This document shows positions 37,686 through 49,794 of a stretch of 64,000 nt of DNA, in pieces. The stretch comes from Bullera alba (taxonomy: Eukaryota; Basidiomycota; Tremellomycetes; Tremellales; Bulleraceae), in the NCBI GenBank assembly GCA_001600095.1, contig BCIX01000001.1, forward strand, positions 1-64,000, given 5' to 3'. Every line of letters starts with the position of its first letter. The first letter of the stretch is position 1. A program made the translations under genes and the position numbers. The notes beneath the pieces are model-generated. The model was not told the DNA's origin, searched no databases, and saw nothing but the letters and a program-made list of their open reading frames with translations.

Positions 37686-38863
37686 TCAGATGACCTGATG
37701 AGCTCTGCTCCTTCGGTGACTTCGCTTGCTACCCTTGCTCATCTTGCTACCCTTGCTCCTCTTCCTCTTGCATCCGTGCGGCTTGGTCTCTGCTGGGGTC
37801 TCGGCGCTCGAAGTGGGGTTGGCGGCGTGATTAGGCCAGTAGGGAGTGGAAGAGGATACGGCGGAGGAGTCGGTGGTAGATGCCTCTGACCATTCTGCAG
37901 TCGAAGTGGACTCTGTAGAAGTTGGTCGAGGTCGTCGGGTTCGAGAAGAGGTAGTAGAGGTGTTCCAGTCGGTACTGTTGTCCTGTCCACCACCACCACC
38001 ACCACCGCTTGCAAAGGCAGAGGTCTGCGCGCCGTTGGTCCAGCCAAATGCGCGGTTGTAAGACGGCTTACTCTCCCAGGTGACGGTGTAGTCGAGGTTT
38101 GAAGGGGTGTTGGCCCAGTACATGGGTTGAGTGGGACCAGAGATAGTCGAGCCTCGTTTGGGAGGGGCAGGCTTGGGGATAGCGGTAGCGACGCCGCCTT
38201 GGACCGAGCATCGGAAGCCGTTCATGTACATCTCGTCGGCAGAGTTTCGTCCTTGCCAGAACCAAGCGCAGGTACACTCGCCATCGGGGCAGGCGGGTAG
38301 GTTGGCTGGGATGGCGAATTGGGTATCCCTTTGTCGAACACAGTTCTCCTGGACGGACATGACAATGAAATCTTCCGGTTGAACATCCCAGACGTTGCTC
38401 TTGTACGCAATGGCGAGTGCGCAACCAGATAGGTATTCCTCCCTGTTCCCCCACCATCCGGATCCCGAGCCTGTCGAGCCTCCGGCGTGGTATGATCCCG
38501 CATCACTAGGACACGCGTCTTGGGAGCTGCTACCGCCCCACGAGGTGAATGACTTTGAGCACGCGACTTCGACCGTGAGGTCTCGACCGGGGACAATGGT
38601 CATCACCTCTGAGGGCTTTTCGTTTCGGTAGCCGTGGAACCACTGAGTATGTATCAGTATACGAGGTATAGAGCCATCACGTTCGTTCCATCACGTCGAC
38701 TCACCCATTGATCAAACGGCTTGTTGGCTAAAGGAGTTGCCGGCTCCCATCCGTTGTTGAAGCCATAGGCCGAGGGATGCCACATTGCCATGTGCGCCTG
38801 CACAGCAGGCAGCAGCACGAGCACTGCGGTGGCAGAGGCGGCGGAGAAGAGTTGGCTGAGCAT
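37686..38863 (-). CDS. AA14-like lytic polysaccharide monooxygenase
   Basis: Probable secreted copper oxidase of polysaccharides. Start 38863 gives signal peptide MLSQLFSAASATAVLVLLPAVQA followed directly by HMAMWHPSAYGF, so the mature protein begins with the His needed for a copper histidine brace. One intron (about 38705-38649) joins KPFDQW to WFHGYRNEKP. A candidate second copper His is in SYHAGG, near mature residue 82. CALAIAYKSNV, VQPEDFIVMSV, CTCAWFWQG and MYMNGFRC match the AA14 family as I know it (xylan-active enzymes in Pycnoporus). A Ser/Thr-rich linker with a seven-Gly run follows. The C terminus is strongly basic (KRKRSKGSKMSKGSKRSHRR), not a GPI signal or CBM1. Substrate cannot be told from sequence. 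Confidence 0.82.
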
Positions 38864-39410
38864 ATCGAGTTGATCAGATGGGGAAATGATCGGGATGAAG
38901 AAGTGGTGATGTCGCGTGCCGGATGGCAATGTGGGTAACGAGTGTAGAGAGTGAGGTGATGGGTATTGGTTTATGAGTCGGATAGGTCGATGAGCACAGC
39001 TCTAGACACGGAGAAGAGGGGTTGAGGGAGGGTATGTGCGAGGTTGAACAACAAGAGTCTGTCATCATCATCGCCATCAGAGCGTTGTATGCTGTACGCT
39101 GTATGAGAAGATCTTTCGACGTTTGGCTTGGCGTTTAGAGTTTCCCCTTCCGTTCCCTTTCCACACGCGTTTCGTCACGTCGACCGCCCTTTTGACTTCC
39201 AAAGGCGTCCGTTGGGATGCATACGGTGGCGCTCTCTTGTCCTCGGCAATAATGTATGCTTCTGGCATGACCGCGTTGTATCCCATGCATATGCTCCACG
39301 TCCAAGTCCGGTCTACATCATGTACTATTGTCACTCTTACAACAAGCCCGCATGGAGCACCCAGGAAATACCCGAAATCCAGATCGAGGAAGATCATCCA
39401 ACCCGACTCG
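38864..39410. other. Intergenic; LPMO-like promoter
   Basis: No gene seen. The gap holds the promoter of the LPMO-like gene (left) and the 3' flank of the histidine kinase (right). Short frames on both strands are shadows. Confidence 0.5.
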
Positions 39411-42319
39411 TCATAATGCCCGTTTCACCTCCTCCACAATCTCTTTCACCTTGCCCATCTGATCTTTACCCTTGATCAACCAACCGTCCAACTGTGCCGT
39501 CCCCTTGAGTGCATCCGTCGTCATCCGCCGGTCAGAAGAGCCTAGACCGGTGATCGCGTAAATCCGACTTGGCTCTACTCCCCACTCTCGCTCCATCTCC
39601 CTCATCCCGCTGGCCGAAGCGATCCCATCCATTCGAGGCATAGACACGTCGGTGAGAACGAGGTGTGGGCGAAAGTCCTTGAAGATCTCCAACGCCTCGA
39701 CACCATCGCATGCTTGAGTGACTGTGATAGGAGACCGACGGGATAGTTGCTCGAATAGCGTCACGAGGATCTTCCGGCTGAGGTGGTTGTCGTCTGCGAC
39801 CAAGACGCGTAGAGCTCCCTCTTTCGGTGACGGAGACTCCTTGGGCGATACACCCTCTCTTGGCGATGGAACTTCTGTCGGTGCAGGTGAATCCGGTACT
39901 ATTGATAACGCAGAGAGTTGACCATTGACGCTGTCTATATTGGACCGCGTATCGCTTGTAAGCTCGCAAATTGATGTGCTGATGAGATCCGGGCGTTCAG
40001 AGACCAAGTCGACTGGACAGGTGAAGGTGAATACCGTCCCGCCCTTCTCTCCCGGCGCCAAAGTGATAGATCCGCCCATCCGCTGCGTGAGTGCCCTCGT
40101 GATGTATAGTCCCAACCCAGCTCCAGGAGAGAACGAGTCTTGCTTGGTGAAGGGTTCGAAAAGCCGTGAAGCGAATGTAGGATCCACTCCAATCCCAGTG
40201 TCGATCACTCTACACGTCACGATGGAATTGGTGGTATTTGTCGACATGCTGAGTGTGATACTGCCCTCTTGGGTAAACTTCAAGGCGTTGGTGAGACCGT
40301 TGAGCAGAATTCTACGGTTATTCATCAGTACAGCATTCGGGTTTTCTGATACTTGACTCACCTCTGGAAGCCCGCGGCGTCGACATTCGCCCTCCAATCC
40401 CTCTCCTCACACTCAACCAGCATCTTCACCTTGGAACTGCCCTCTGCGTCTAGTCTCCTAGCACAAGTTCCAGCGACGGAGAGTGCGGCGGCCTTGAGGT
40501 CAATCTGACTTGTAGCCGGACCGTCAGACTCTCTCGATGGAGTGCTATCCTGAGATACGACGCCAAAGTCGAGGACATCGTTGAGGATATGTTGAAGGGT
40601 ATATCCACTTGATTCTATCACCACAAGTAGCCTCTCCGCCTGTTCCATGTTTGACGAGTTGATCGCCTCTCGAACGAGCTGTAGTCCAGAGAGAATCCCG
40701 TGCATTGGCGTCCGCAGCTCATGACTGATCGAAGAAAGAAAGACGGTCTTGGCCATGTCGGCTTTGACGACTCGAGACTGGAGCATCTTTGCGAGGAGGA
40801 CGACACCGATGGATCGAACAAAGTTGGATTCACTGAGACCAAAGCGACGGCCAGTGACTGATTTGCCCACGACAATGAGGAAGAGCGGTTGGTCTCCGGT
40901 GAAGAAGGGCGCTACGATGTGGGATGTGGTGGAAATGGGGAGGAATGTCTCCATGCCGGAAGGCGATTCCAAATTGTAGATCTGGGTCTGGGTTGTTGAG
41001 CTGAAGCTGCTGAGGAGTCGGGTCACAGCTAGGTCTAGAGCATGATGATCGTGGTCGACTGGAGGATGGTGCTGGGCCAGTATCCGAGTGTGACTTCCCG
41101 GCGAGACAGCAAAGGCGTGCGAGGACTGTACTTGTGAAGGACGCCGCTGATCTATCAGCTTTGGTCATGCTTCCTGACTCACCATGACCTGTAGCGAGCT
41201 AAGGTCGATGATCATCCCACTGCTCATCTCCTCCATTACCGTCTTCAACCGGTTGAGTGCTTCGAGTGCGTCTCCCTCTATTCCCCTTTGATCCCCTCCA
41301 TTCGAGCGAAGCGAAGAGGGAGAGGGATTTCTTGACATTCTCTGTCCCGGCATCACGAGTATGTCCTCGAGTAGATCTGAGACTCCTCTTCTCGCTCTAG
41401 CCTCTCTAGTCTTGCCCTGGCCCTCCCAAGTCGCTCTCAGCTGCGTCTCCAACATCCGCGATACGTTCTCGATGACTTTCTCCTGATCGGGTGTGATCTT
41501 GTGGCATATCCCGTCCAGGTAGAAGAGGTTGAAGACGCCTACAGGCACCACTCTGTCCTCTGTCGGAGATGCCGGGTCGACGTTGAGCGAGACGACGCTG
41601 CCGATATAGCTCTTTATGCCATTAAGCGGATCGGCGTACGGGTTCCCAGCGTACCTCCAATCCGAGGCGAGATTCTGGACAAAGAACTTGGCCGTGGGGA
41701 AGAGGACAGTATGTCCACAGAGACTGCTCTCTGGGAGTAATCTCAGACCGGCGTGGAGTCCAATTCCCTGTAGTACCTCCGGCGATCCTGACACTGCGAC
41801 GAGCTCTTGAACGTTGTTTCGGAACAGCGTGAATGTGCATATCCCCCCAAAGAATGCCTGTAGTAGATCCGTGGCTGCCTGAACGTTTTTCGACTGTTGC
41901 TCTGAGTACATGTCGTACTCCAAGATGCACTGTTCTCGGAGTGATTCGAGCGGCGCCCTCGGAGGTGGGAGATACGAGTGTTCGGCGTAAAAGTCCCTCA
42001 CTCGGCCGGCAATCTGAGGTGTGATCTCCACCGAGCTGTAGAGTGGACATTCCAGGTCGAGTGGTGATCCAGGCTCACTCGTGTGTGTCGATGGAGGGAT
42101 CGTCGGCGGTCGGGGTATGGCTGTGGATGAAAACCGCCCATTGGCATAGTCGTCTAGAAATCCCGCCCATTCGCTCAGATTCTTTTCGTCTAGCTCGTCC
42201 GTCGACATGTCGGGCTCGGTCTGCCATACTAAGGGAGGGTGAGATGGAGGAGCAGCCACCGAGGTGGGACAAGTGTCGAGATTGGGATCCAACGATATGG
42301 ACGAGGTGTTGAGATGCAT
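39411..42319 (-). CDS. Soluble hybrid histidine kinase (GAF-HisKA-HATPase-REC)
   Basis: Two-component sensor kinase, 940 aa. Exons 42319-41183, 41146-40362, 40311-39411 join in frame. N-terminal ~150 residues are low-complexity; a GAF-like sensor follows (FFGGICTFTLFRNNVQELVAVSG ... VGVFNLFY, residues ~160-300). HisKA has the phospho-accepting His in FLSSISHELRTPMHGIL. The HATPase domain has LTNALKFTQEG (N box), VIDTGIGV (G1), FEPFTKQD and GAGLGLYITRAL (G2). The receiver domain has LVADDN, the phospho-Asp in LVLTDVSMPRMDG, and WLIKGK with the conserved Lys. No membrane helix is visible, so it is probably cytosolic. It resembles the fungal group of GAF-containing hybrid kinases that feed a YPD1-SSK1 relay; the signal is unknown. 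Confidence 0.92.
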
Positions 42320-42933
42320 TTGATTGATCTGCGGGGGGCATCCTCGGTTAACGTACTAATGTTCAGAGGATGTTACGAGAGTAATAGTGCACGTCAATTT
42401 TCAAATCTCTCCCCTTTTGCCCTTTAGACTCGGCATTACGATTACTAATGCCGTAGGAGGGAACATTAGAGTTGGGCGAGATGGTGTCACATGGGCAGCG
42501 ATTACTGTCAGCCAACAGCTGGTAGCTGTCAGCAGTTGCTGCGTGCGTTCTCCTGAGTATCCTTCCAGCCTGTCACTCCTATGGAAGCTTGCTCAGACGC
42601 TTGAGTGTCATGGATATGAGCTCTTCAATGGTCCAGCAAGTTTCGACTGCCCAGAGCTCCGGCTCGGGCCTTGAATAGCAAGAATGCCGCCTGCCGAGAA
42701 CGATGCCGTGAGAAGATCGACGGATTCCAGACCAATCCAGCCAGCTTATGGAAGAGCAGTCGCAACCTGCAGATCACTTTCACGTAAACGCCGGCTTTCA
42801 GCCTGCTTGCGCGCTCAACATGGAAGCGGGCTAGAGCAGGCTCTTCTTGAGCGGACATGCAGGGTTGATCGGCCATACATCTATGCTCGTACACTACTGT
42901 ACAAGTCAGATAGCCATACACCAGCTCACCAGC
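42320..42933. other. Intergenic; kinase promoter and FMO 3' flank
   Basis: No gene recognised. Open frames are short and overlap on both strands. Confidence 0.5.
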
Positions 42934-44919
42934 TCAGACCTTGTACGAGGGCGAGTGGGAGTATCCGAACAACGGAGCCGCAAACGTCCACAACACCTCG
43001 ACGCACAGTGCCGCACCGTTGATCAGAGCGTAAAATGCCTAGAGAGGTCAGCTTGAGCTTGAACATATCACAGAGCGACTGACCATTGGGATAACGCCCA
43101 TGAAGATATTGCCGACGACGCCTCGTCGTTTGATCGTATCCCACAGCTCGGTCTCGACAATGGTTTTCGCTTTGGAAGAGGTATAAGGTCCAGTCAGGCG
43201 GTAGAACGTGGGGAACGCCGCGCCAAAGCTGTCATGCTATCAGTATCGATACACCCAAGGGATCAACGCTACTCACCAGTACACAAAGGTGACGAACCAG
43301 CCGTATCGACTCCAAAGGTCCCAAAGTGACGGCGCGGATCCCATATCTCGAGCCAATTGAGCCATGTATGTAGAGTAGTCGACTCCATACTGGATCCTCC
43401 CGGTAGGCGAGTGTAGCAGATGGTACGTCTCTGGTGTTTTGGGTATTGGGACTTTTGACGTTGATAGCTGCAGGAACAGCTGGATCTGCATCTCCGCCAT
43501 TGGGGGTATTGCCCCGACTCCAGGTCTGAGAAAGCCAATGAAGCCAATGGACAAATCGTCGGATGAGCAAATACCCCTGACGTCGCAGGTCTCCGGTCTG
43601 GGGTATGACTTGTCCAACCACGTAAAGTCCTGCGAGTACCCCGTGGCGAGGATTGTGAGATCCGGTATACACTCTTCCTTCCAAGCGACTTCCTTGGATC
43701 GGTGGGCCGGTGGGGGAGGAAACATGGCGCGACCTTGGTCGAAGGATTTGGGAAAAGGAACAATGTGAATCGTCGGATCGTCCACTCCTTCAGGTAGAGG
43801 TGGATCCATGTAGTGTGCGAACCACTGGTGCAGAGTGGACATCTTGAAGTAAGGCCTATTGATGAACTGCATCGCCTTTGCCGATTTGTTCAAGAAGACA
43901 TACGCCCTGCCCTGTCTCTCCGGAGGCAACTCTCCTGCCCATTGATTACACCCAGCCTCTGTGCCCGTCAAAACCCATAGCACCCGCTTGATGACAAAGT
44001 CGGACACGAACCATCGAAGGTGAGAGGCGGAAACCCAAGGGTGGACGTAGGCCGTTTCGAACAAGTTGGTAATTAGTCCATCGATGGGCAGTGCGCCGTC
44101 GAATGTGCTGCCTAGGACTCTAAAGTTGTTGAGCACTTTTGGGAATGACAAGAATCCACCTCTGACTCCCATCCAGACTTTCTCCGCACCGCCCATGATC
44201 GACTCGTAGCCGAGATCCATCCCCGTCTCCCCAGCTCCCAACACGAGCACTTTCCTCCCCTTGATCTGCGATCGCGCCTTGTAGTCGGACGAATGTATCC
44301 ACTTTGGCGGGTTGGCGGGCAGTGGCTTGGCATTCAGACCTGGGATCGAGGGGATATTGGGGGTGACATGCAGACCGGTGGTGACAATGACTCGTTTTGC
44401 TAGGATTGTACGTTCTGTTCCTTCGTTGGAGCCCCTGGCCACACACCTCAACACAGCTTTGTGCTTGTATTCGGAAGAGTCGTTTGGCTGGAGCGAGACG
44501 ACTTTTGTAGACAGATGGATGTGAGGTTGGAGTTTGAAGTGGCTCGCATAGTCGTTCAGGTACTCGACAAAGTTGGGCAGCGACGGATGATCGGGAGAGT
44601 CGAGGGGGTATCTACCAGAGTCAGCATGCTCTTCCAGTGCAAACCTAATCTCGATCATATGCAGAGGACATTGTGATCGACCTTGGACTCACCGAAAGTC
44701 CGAGAAACAAGTCAACTGCTTGCTACTGACCAACTCGGCATTCTCGTACCGCCTCCATCGGAACGTCCCTCCGAGCTCCTCCTCCATCTCCACTAGAACA
44801 GGTTCTTCCCCTTCAGCGTAGTCTGGTCCATACTCCAGGAGGTATTTGAGCGAGACGATGCCCGCTGGTCCTCCGCCGATCACCAGGGTCGAAGTGTGGG
44901 TGGGTGTCGGGGTAGTCAT
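42934..44919 (-). CDS. Flavin-containing monooxygenase
   Basis: FAD- and NADPH-dependent monooxygenase of the FMO/Baeyer-Villiger class, about 600 aa. Exon 1 (44919-44693) has LVIGGGPAGIVSLKYL, the FAD-binding GxGxxG. Exon 2 (44611-43277) has LILGAGETGMD-type NADPH loop (VLVLGAGETGMD), preceded by PPKWIHSSDYK in the position of the FxGxxxHxxx(F/W) fingerprint, here with only the His and the final Tyr kept. ILATGYSQDF is the conserved ATGY motif. Exons 3-5 (from 43228) encode a hydrophobic C-terminal tail (FMGVIPMAFYALINGAALCVEVLW), which looks like a membrane anchor. Start 44919 (MTTPTPTHTS) is preferred; an in-frame ATG at 44973 is possible. It shares a 285-bp divergent promoter with a hydrolase. 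Confidence 0.88.
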
Positions 44920-45204
44920 GGTGCTTGCCTGGCTGTGCTTCAGTGCCAGTACCTGGGGCACAGCATATGCCAAACCCGCGCAATGACCAACGGACTGAGA
45001 GCAGGAGGTGCGAACGATCGACCTCTCACCAGATCCCCCGATTTAAGCGCGGCCTCGACGTCGACTGGCTCTGCGGGGCACCGCGTGCAACCAATTCGCT
45101 CTCACTGCTTAAGCGCCCAGGAGATCGCTAGCTCAGACTTTTGGGTGTCAGTCAACTCTCAACATGACTACAACACTTAGCTGAGCTCACGAGCATCTCC
45201 CGCC
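44920..45204. promoter_or_regulatory. Divergent promoter: FMO / DUF1749 hydrolase
   Basis: Only 285 bp separate the two start codons. A CCAAT box lies at 45091-45095. No GATAA site is present, so the iron signature seen at the ferric reductase and siderophore transporter is missing here. Confidence 0.55.
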
Positions 45205-46249
45205 ATGTCGCTGATTGGGGAGCTGTCCACCTATCCGATCTCAAGCAAGGCAAAGTCGATCGTATCCGTGTCGAAACTCCCGTTCTTCACTTCGGGGGAT
45301 AGATCATCCAACCGAGCGGTCATCTTCATCGGCGGACTATGGAACGGGTTGATGGATCCGTCCTATGTGGTCAAGTTGTCTTCAGAGCTCGAGAAGGCTG
45401 GATGGAGGTTCTGCCAGATGGTCTGGTCCGGGAATTACGATGGGTTCGGGACCGGCAGCCTGGATAGAGATGTGATGGAGATGGGAGCTTTGGTCAAGCA
45501 TCTAAGGACGCATTGTGGTGAGTGAGCTTGTTGGGACACAAGTAGCTGTAGGATTTAGCTGACCGATGTGCAGGCGTGAAGAAGGTCGTTGTGATGGGTC
45601 ACTCTACGGGATCACAGGACGTGATACATTACCTCTCCTCTCCGCAATCCGACGATGAGCGCCGACCCGAAGTCGACGGAGGAATCATGCAGGCCCCCGC
45701 CTCGGATAGAGAAGGCCTTCAGAATGAGAAAGAGTGGATGGATCAGTTGGAACCCGCGAAAGCGATGATCGAAGCTGGTAAAGGGGATCATTTGCTCGAT
45801 TGGGAGTTTTGCAAAGCGAACAATGTGAAGATATCGGCGTATAGGCTGTTCAGTCTGCTTGCCGTTGGGTGAGTCTTTTGCTTTTCTCACTATCGCCTCG
45901 TATCTCTCTCACTCTCGCTCGAGACACTCTGACACATTGTAGCGGCGACGACGATTACTTCTCCAACGACCTCCCCGACCATCCTGACTCTTCACCCCAC
46001 AAGCACCCCCTCTCCACCTCGTTCGGTTCACTCTCCGCTCCCGCTCTCGCCCTGTGGTCTGAGAAAGACGAATTCAACACGCTCTCCCCGGACGCCCGGG
46101 CTGCCCTGCTCGATCGGTGGAGAGCGGCAGGCGGCGAGAAACTACAAGTGTCCGTCATCAAGAATGCCGATCATGCCGTCAAAGACGCAGAGACCCAGGA
46201 AGACATGTGTGGGGTGGTGGTGGACTGGCTCAAGAAGAACTTCGAGTAA
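45205..46249 (+). CDS. DUF1749 alpha/beta hydrolase (SidJ-like)
   Basis: Fungal alpha/beta hydrolase of the DUF1749 group, about 309 aa in three exons (from 45205 to about 45520, 45573 to about 45869, 45943 to 46249). AVIFIGGLWNGL carries the oxyanion region after strand 3, VVMGHSTGSQDV is the nucleophile elbow (Ser in GHSTG), WSEKDEF holds the candidate acid Asp or Glu, and NADHAVKD the catalytic His. The one characterised relative I know, Aspergillus SidJ, hydrolyses the siderophore fusarinine C. A role with the neighbouring flavin monooxygenase, for example hydrolysing an ester it makes, is another possibility. No signal peptide; likely cytosolic. Confidence 0.85.
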
Positions 46250-46656
46250 GGATACAATATGGAATGAGATTCAAGGTTGAGATTGAACGATGGACAGTCT
46301 AGGCAATTCGCTCGAGCGGTCGACGTTGATGGAGAAAGGGAATGAATCGATGGAAAGGAGTGCGCAAACGGAGACACCGGCTTCATTGTCGGTGGTGTCG
46401 GTCCTGTGGTTCCAGTCGATGATCAGAGCCTGGGGGTTCATTTGACTCGATGGTCATTATAGAGCAGTACTTCACGAGTATGCATATGGACATTCTCGTC
46501 TGTCTACCCATCGTCGTAGCGCGAGACCAACAAGCCGTATCCCTCATCATCATCATCATTTTGGCCTCGCGGTTGTCTGGGGTAGAGTGAACATGCCAAT
46601 TCACATCTCGTTCAACACTATAGACCGATTAGATTATGTTTCAACATGTCTTCAGA
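46250..46656. other. Intergenic, convergent gene ends
   Basis: No gene seen; contains a short ATC/CAT run (about 46540-46560) and the two 3' flanks. Confidence 0.5.
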
Positions 46657-49600
46657 TTACACCGCCCGTCCAGTCTGTCCCGCTTGCATCTCTTCAGCCT
46701 CCTCCGACCTTCGTGCTTCCTCGATTGACCTGTCGTCGTCTGCTTGCGTGACCCCTCCGTGATCCAGACTCCGTCGTCCTTCCTCGGCAGCTTTGGCGTG
46801 GTCTACCTCTGGCTCCGTCTTCCTCATATCACTAAATCTCCCCTCGCTATCCACTCCACTGCCCTCCACCCTGCCATTGACCCACTCTGGCGTCGGCGGA
46901 ACTGGGTCGTCAGGAGTGTGGAGCGTTCCGTCCGTATTATACCCCGCATAACTGTTGAAAGTCGACATAGAGTGTTTCGAGTGAATGGCCTTGTACACCT
47001 CGCCCCCGTCGCCAAACTCGGACGAGTCGGATGAAGAGGGTCTGCTGGCGTGTTTACTGGATATCCGCTGGGCTATCGAGTAAGTGATATAGCTTCCCCA
47101 CCTAGCACCCAGGTCAGCATCCGTACGCTTTGAATCCAGGCCTTGGAGACTCACACTTGGGTGAGCATGAGCCCTACGGCGATCAAGTACAGTAATACGT
47201 TCCAGGCAGTGTTGATCGGCCGATAATTGTAGTTCTGGTATAGGCCCCAATAAACCAGTAGACCGATAGCGCTAGCGGTCTATCCCAACTGTTGATCAGC
47301 CACCTGACCAGCATACGACGAGACCGCGACCCACCTTGATGACAAACGTCTGTATCGCTGCAAACTTGAGCAACCGGCTGACAAAGACCGGCGACCAGCC
47401 CAGCCGATCTACTATCCATCAGCACTGGTGCTCATAGTTGCAGCGGACGACTCACAGCCCATCAGGCCAAGGAACGTGGGTTGCTCAGTCGTCGCCTGGA
47501 AGAGCCTACATCTCAGCTGGGCACCACCGGGAAAACCCACCATATCACCGCAGAGACGAGGTATGACATCGAGCTGGTGTATTCGAACACGGTGACAGTC
47601 CTGCGTGTCGTCAGCGAGAATATGCCTAACGAGTCGATAGCCTGACGTACCAGGATATCGCAAAGATAGTCAGGAGATGATGTATGATCCTGGTATGGTC
47701 AGCACAAGTCATAAGTAGGGGGATTGGCTTACATCGGGATACGCATTTCGAGCCGGTATACCAGCTCGAAAATGTACAGCGAGGAGATGACCGCTCCAGC
47801 CGTCCGTAGGGCTTGGACTTGCCATAAAGCGTATCGCCCAGCGAAAGCGGGCGATGCGACGAGCTCCAGGGCTAGGGCTATAGTGGTGAAGATGATATTG
47901 AGACAGTCTATCACTTGTCAGTGGACTGTGTGATCAATGATAAAAGCGTTGTAGCTCACATTGTACAACGTTCTTCCGGTGCTCGAGGGTCAAGTTGACA
48001 AAGTGGTTCGACATGCGTGAGAACAAACTACCAGTGGATAGTAAGTGTCCTGACAGAAGTGTATCGGGGGTATACTCACAATGTGAGCAGGTGGGCACAA
48101 GCATAGTATAGCAGGAAATAGCCTAGTATTGCGGTGGGATAGAGAGTTGGATCCCAAGAGTGCATATCCGAGGAATGCATTGCAATCTCTACACCAGTAG
48201 ACAGATCAGCAACGCGACACCTAGGGTGTCGCCGAGACTCACCGATTAGTGGACCGAGCTCGGCCCCGCTGACGGGCTGTATACCCGCGACCTCGTCCTG
48301 GTTCTCCGAGGTAACAATCTTCGGCGCGATCCAGCCTTGAGCGAATCTCGACGTTGAAGACATTATGACTTCGTTGTAGTCTCTGACGCAGGTCAGCATC
48401 TATACTAGACTCTGGGGCTCACCTGTCTATACACATGCCGCCGCCGCTGGGACCGATATGGGGACAATGGACATTTGGCCGTAGTGGCAGCATGGGCACG
48501 TGCAGGTGTCGGCAAACCAGGTTATCCTCTACGTTCAAGCATGTCATCAGTGGGATCTCCTAAGTAGGTCGAGAGGGATCGCTCACCGCCCATTCGATAC
48601 CACTCGCCGACCTTCTTCGCCGTCATGTACCCCATACACTCGTCGTGCGACTCGAAGTGCTGGTCTTCTCCGAGACAGTACGTCGTAGAGGCATCGCACA
48701 CCTTGTGGGCGAGATACTGCTGCAGTATGAAGGTCGAATTGGTCGAGGTCGTGTTGATATAGGAAGCCATATGGGGTGTGAGCATCCTAGCATATCCCAG
48801 GACCGTCAGTTCAGCACAAAGCGCTAGCGATGAAGATGGGTGCTCACGGCATGAGCATATCCGTGGCCCAGGCCCATCTGCGGAAGACGGCGTCGTACTG
48901 CTGTATCTGCCGTTTGTCATTCACGAGGATGAACGAGTCGATCTGCTCATGTCAGTGGGGGGTCGACGTAGGCCGAAGTCAGCTCGCACATACCTGTATC
49001 GGGAATGACTGTTTCAACGCAGGATAATAGACTGCAAAAGTCAGCGAGAGTCTTTGGAGCAAAGCGAAGTGTATACTCACATTGGAATACGATCGACGAT
49101 GCGACATAAGCCCTCTCAACCACAATATGAGTCACCTGAACCCATCAGCACCATCTTTGCTCTGTCTAACTCACGTTGTAAGACTGGGGTATCCCGAACG
49201 GCGATGGATCCGTCTCTGCGTCCACGGCATTCCGTACGAAGAGCCCGAACAGCTGGGTCTGAAGTTTCAGCAACGATCAAAAGTGCTTGGACAAGTGCAC
49301 TCACGTATTCCGTCGACAGCTCTCTCGAGTCGAAACTGACAGTAAGTCAGACAATAACCCCCTATATCGTTCTCCTGCTTACTTTGTCGAGAGGTCCACT
49401 GTCCCTTGTACGTCTTCGGCAAATAGCGTGCTGACCCATCAGCATATACCCCTCATGATGCAGTATCGGGGATGAGTACTGACCTGTTGATCTCCCTGGC
49501 GACGTCGACGTTGTGAGGAGCGAGAAACGAGTCGGCGAATCCCTTGACCGTGGCCAAGGCCTGATACTGCGTCAAGGCCAGTACGGGCGATATCCCCAGA

Positions 49601-49794
49601 GCGAGGCATACGAGCAGTATCGCGAGCATGTCGACGATGAGAAACCCAGCACCGCTTTTGATATCTCGAAGGCCAGAGGTGATGCCGGCGTGGGACGGTT
49701 GCAAAGTAGCTTCTACCCTGCTCGCTAGATTGCTGGGTGAATCACCAGTCTGATGAGCAGTCGACCAAGAGCTGACGATGTTGCGACCGTCCAA
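46657..49794 (-). CDS. Multi-pass membrane protein, Cys-rich ectodomain plus TLC-like region
   Basis: Roughly 750-800 aa in more than ten exons. N terminus MDGRNIVSSWSTAHQ, then TM1 (FLIVDMLAILLVCLALGI). A long lumenal part follows, with a Cys-rich block: HKVCDASTTYCLG, HDECMGYM, then DNLVCRHLHVPM and NVHCPHIGPSGGGMCIDRD. The C-terminal half has 5-6 helices, including ILGYFLLYYACAHLL and LYIFELVYRLEMRIPM joined across an intron to RIIHHLLTIFAISW. The (F/Y)ELxYR...HHxxTI pattern is that of TLC (TRAM/LAG1/CLN8) domains, many of which sense or make lipids. The tail (~150 residues) is cytosolic and low-complexity, ending AGQTGRAV. I recall similar uncharacterised proteins in other basidiomycetes, but no function. 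Confidence 0.75.

Noticed and set aside
38068..38596. Antisense and alternative frames over the LPMO-like gene
   Set aside because: The called frame has the signal peptide, His1 and Cys pattern; the others have none.
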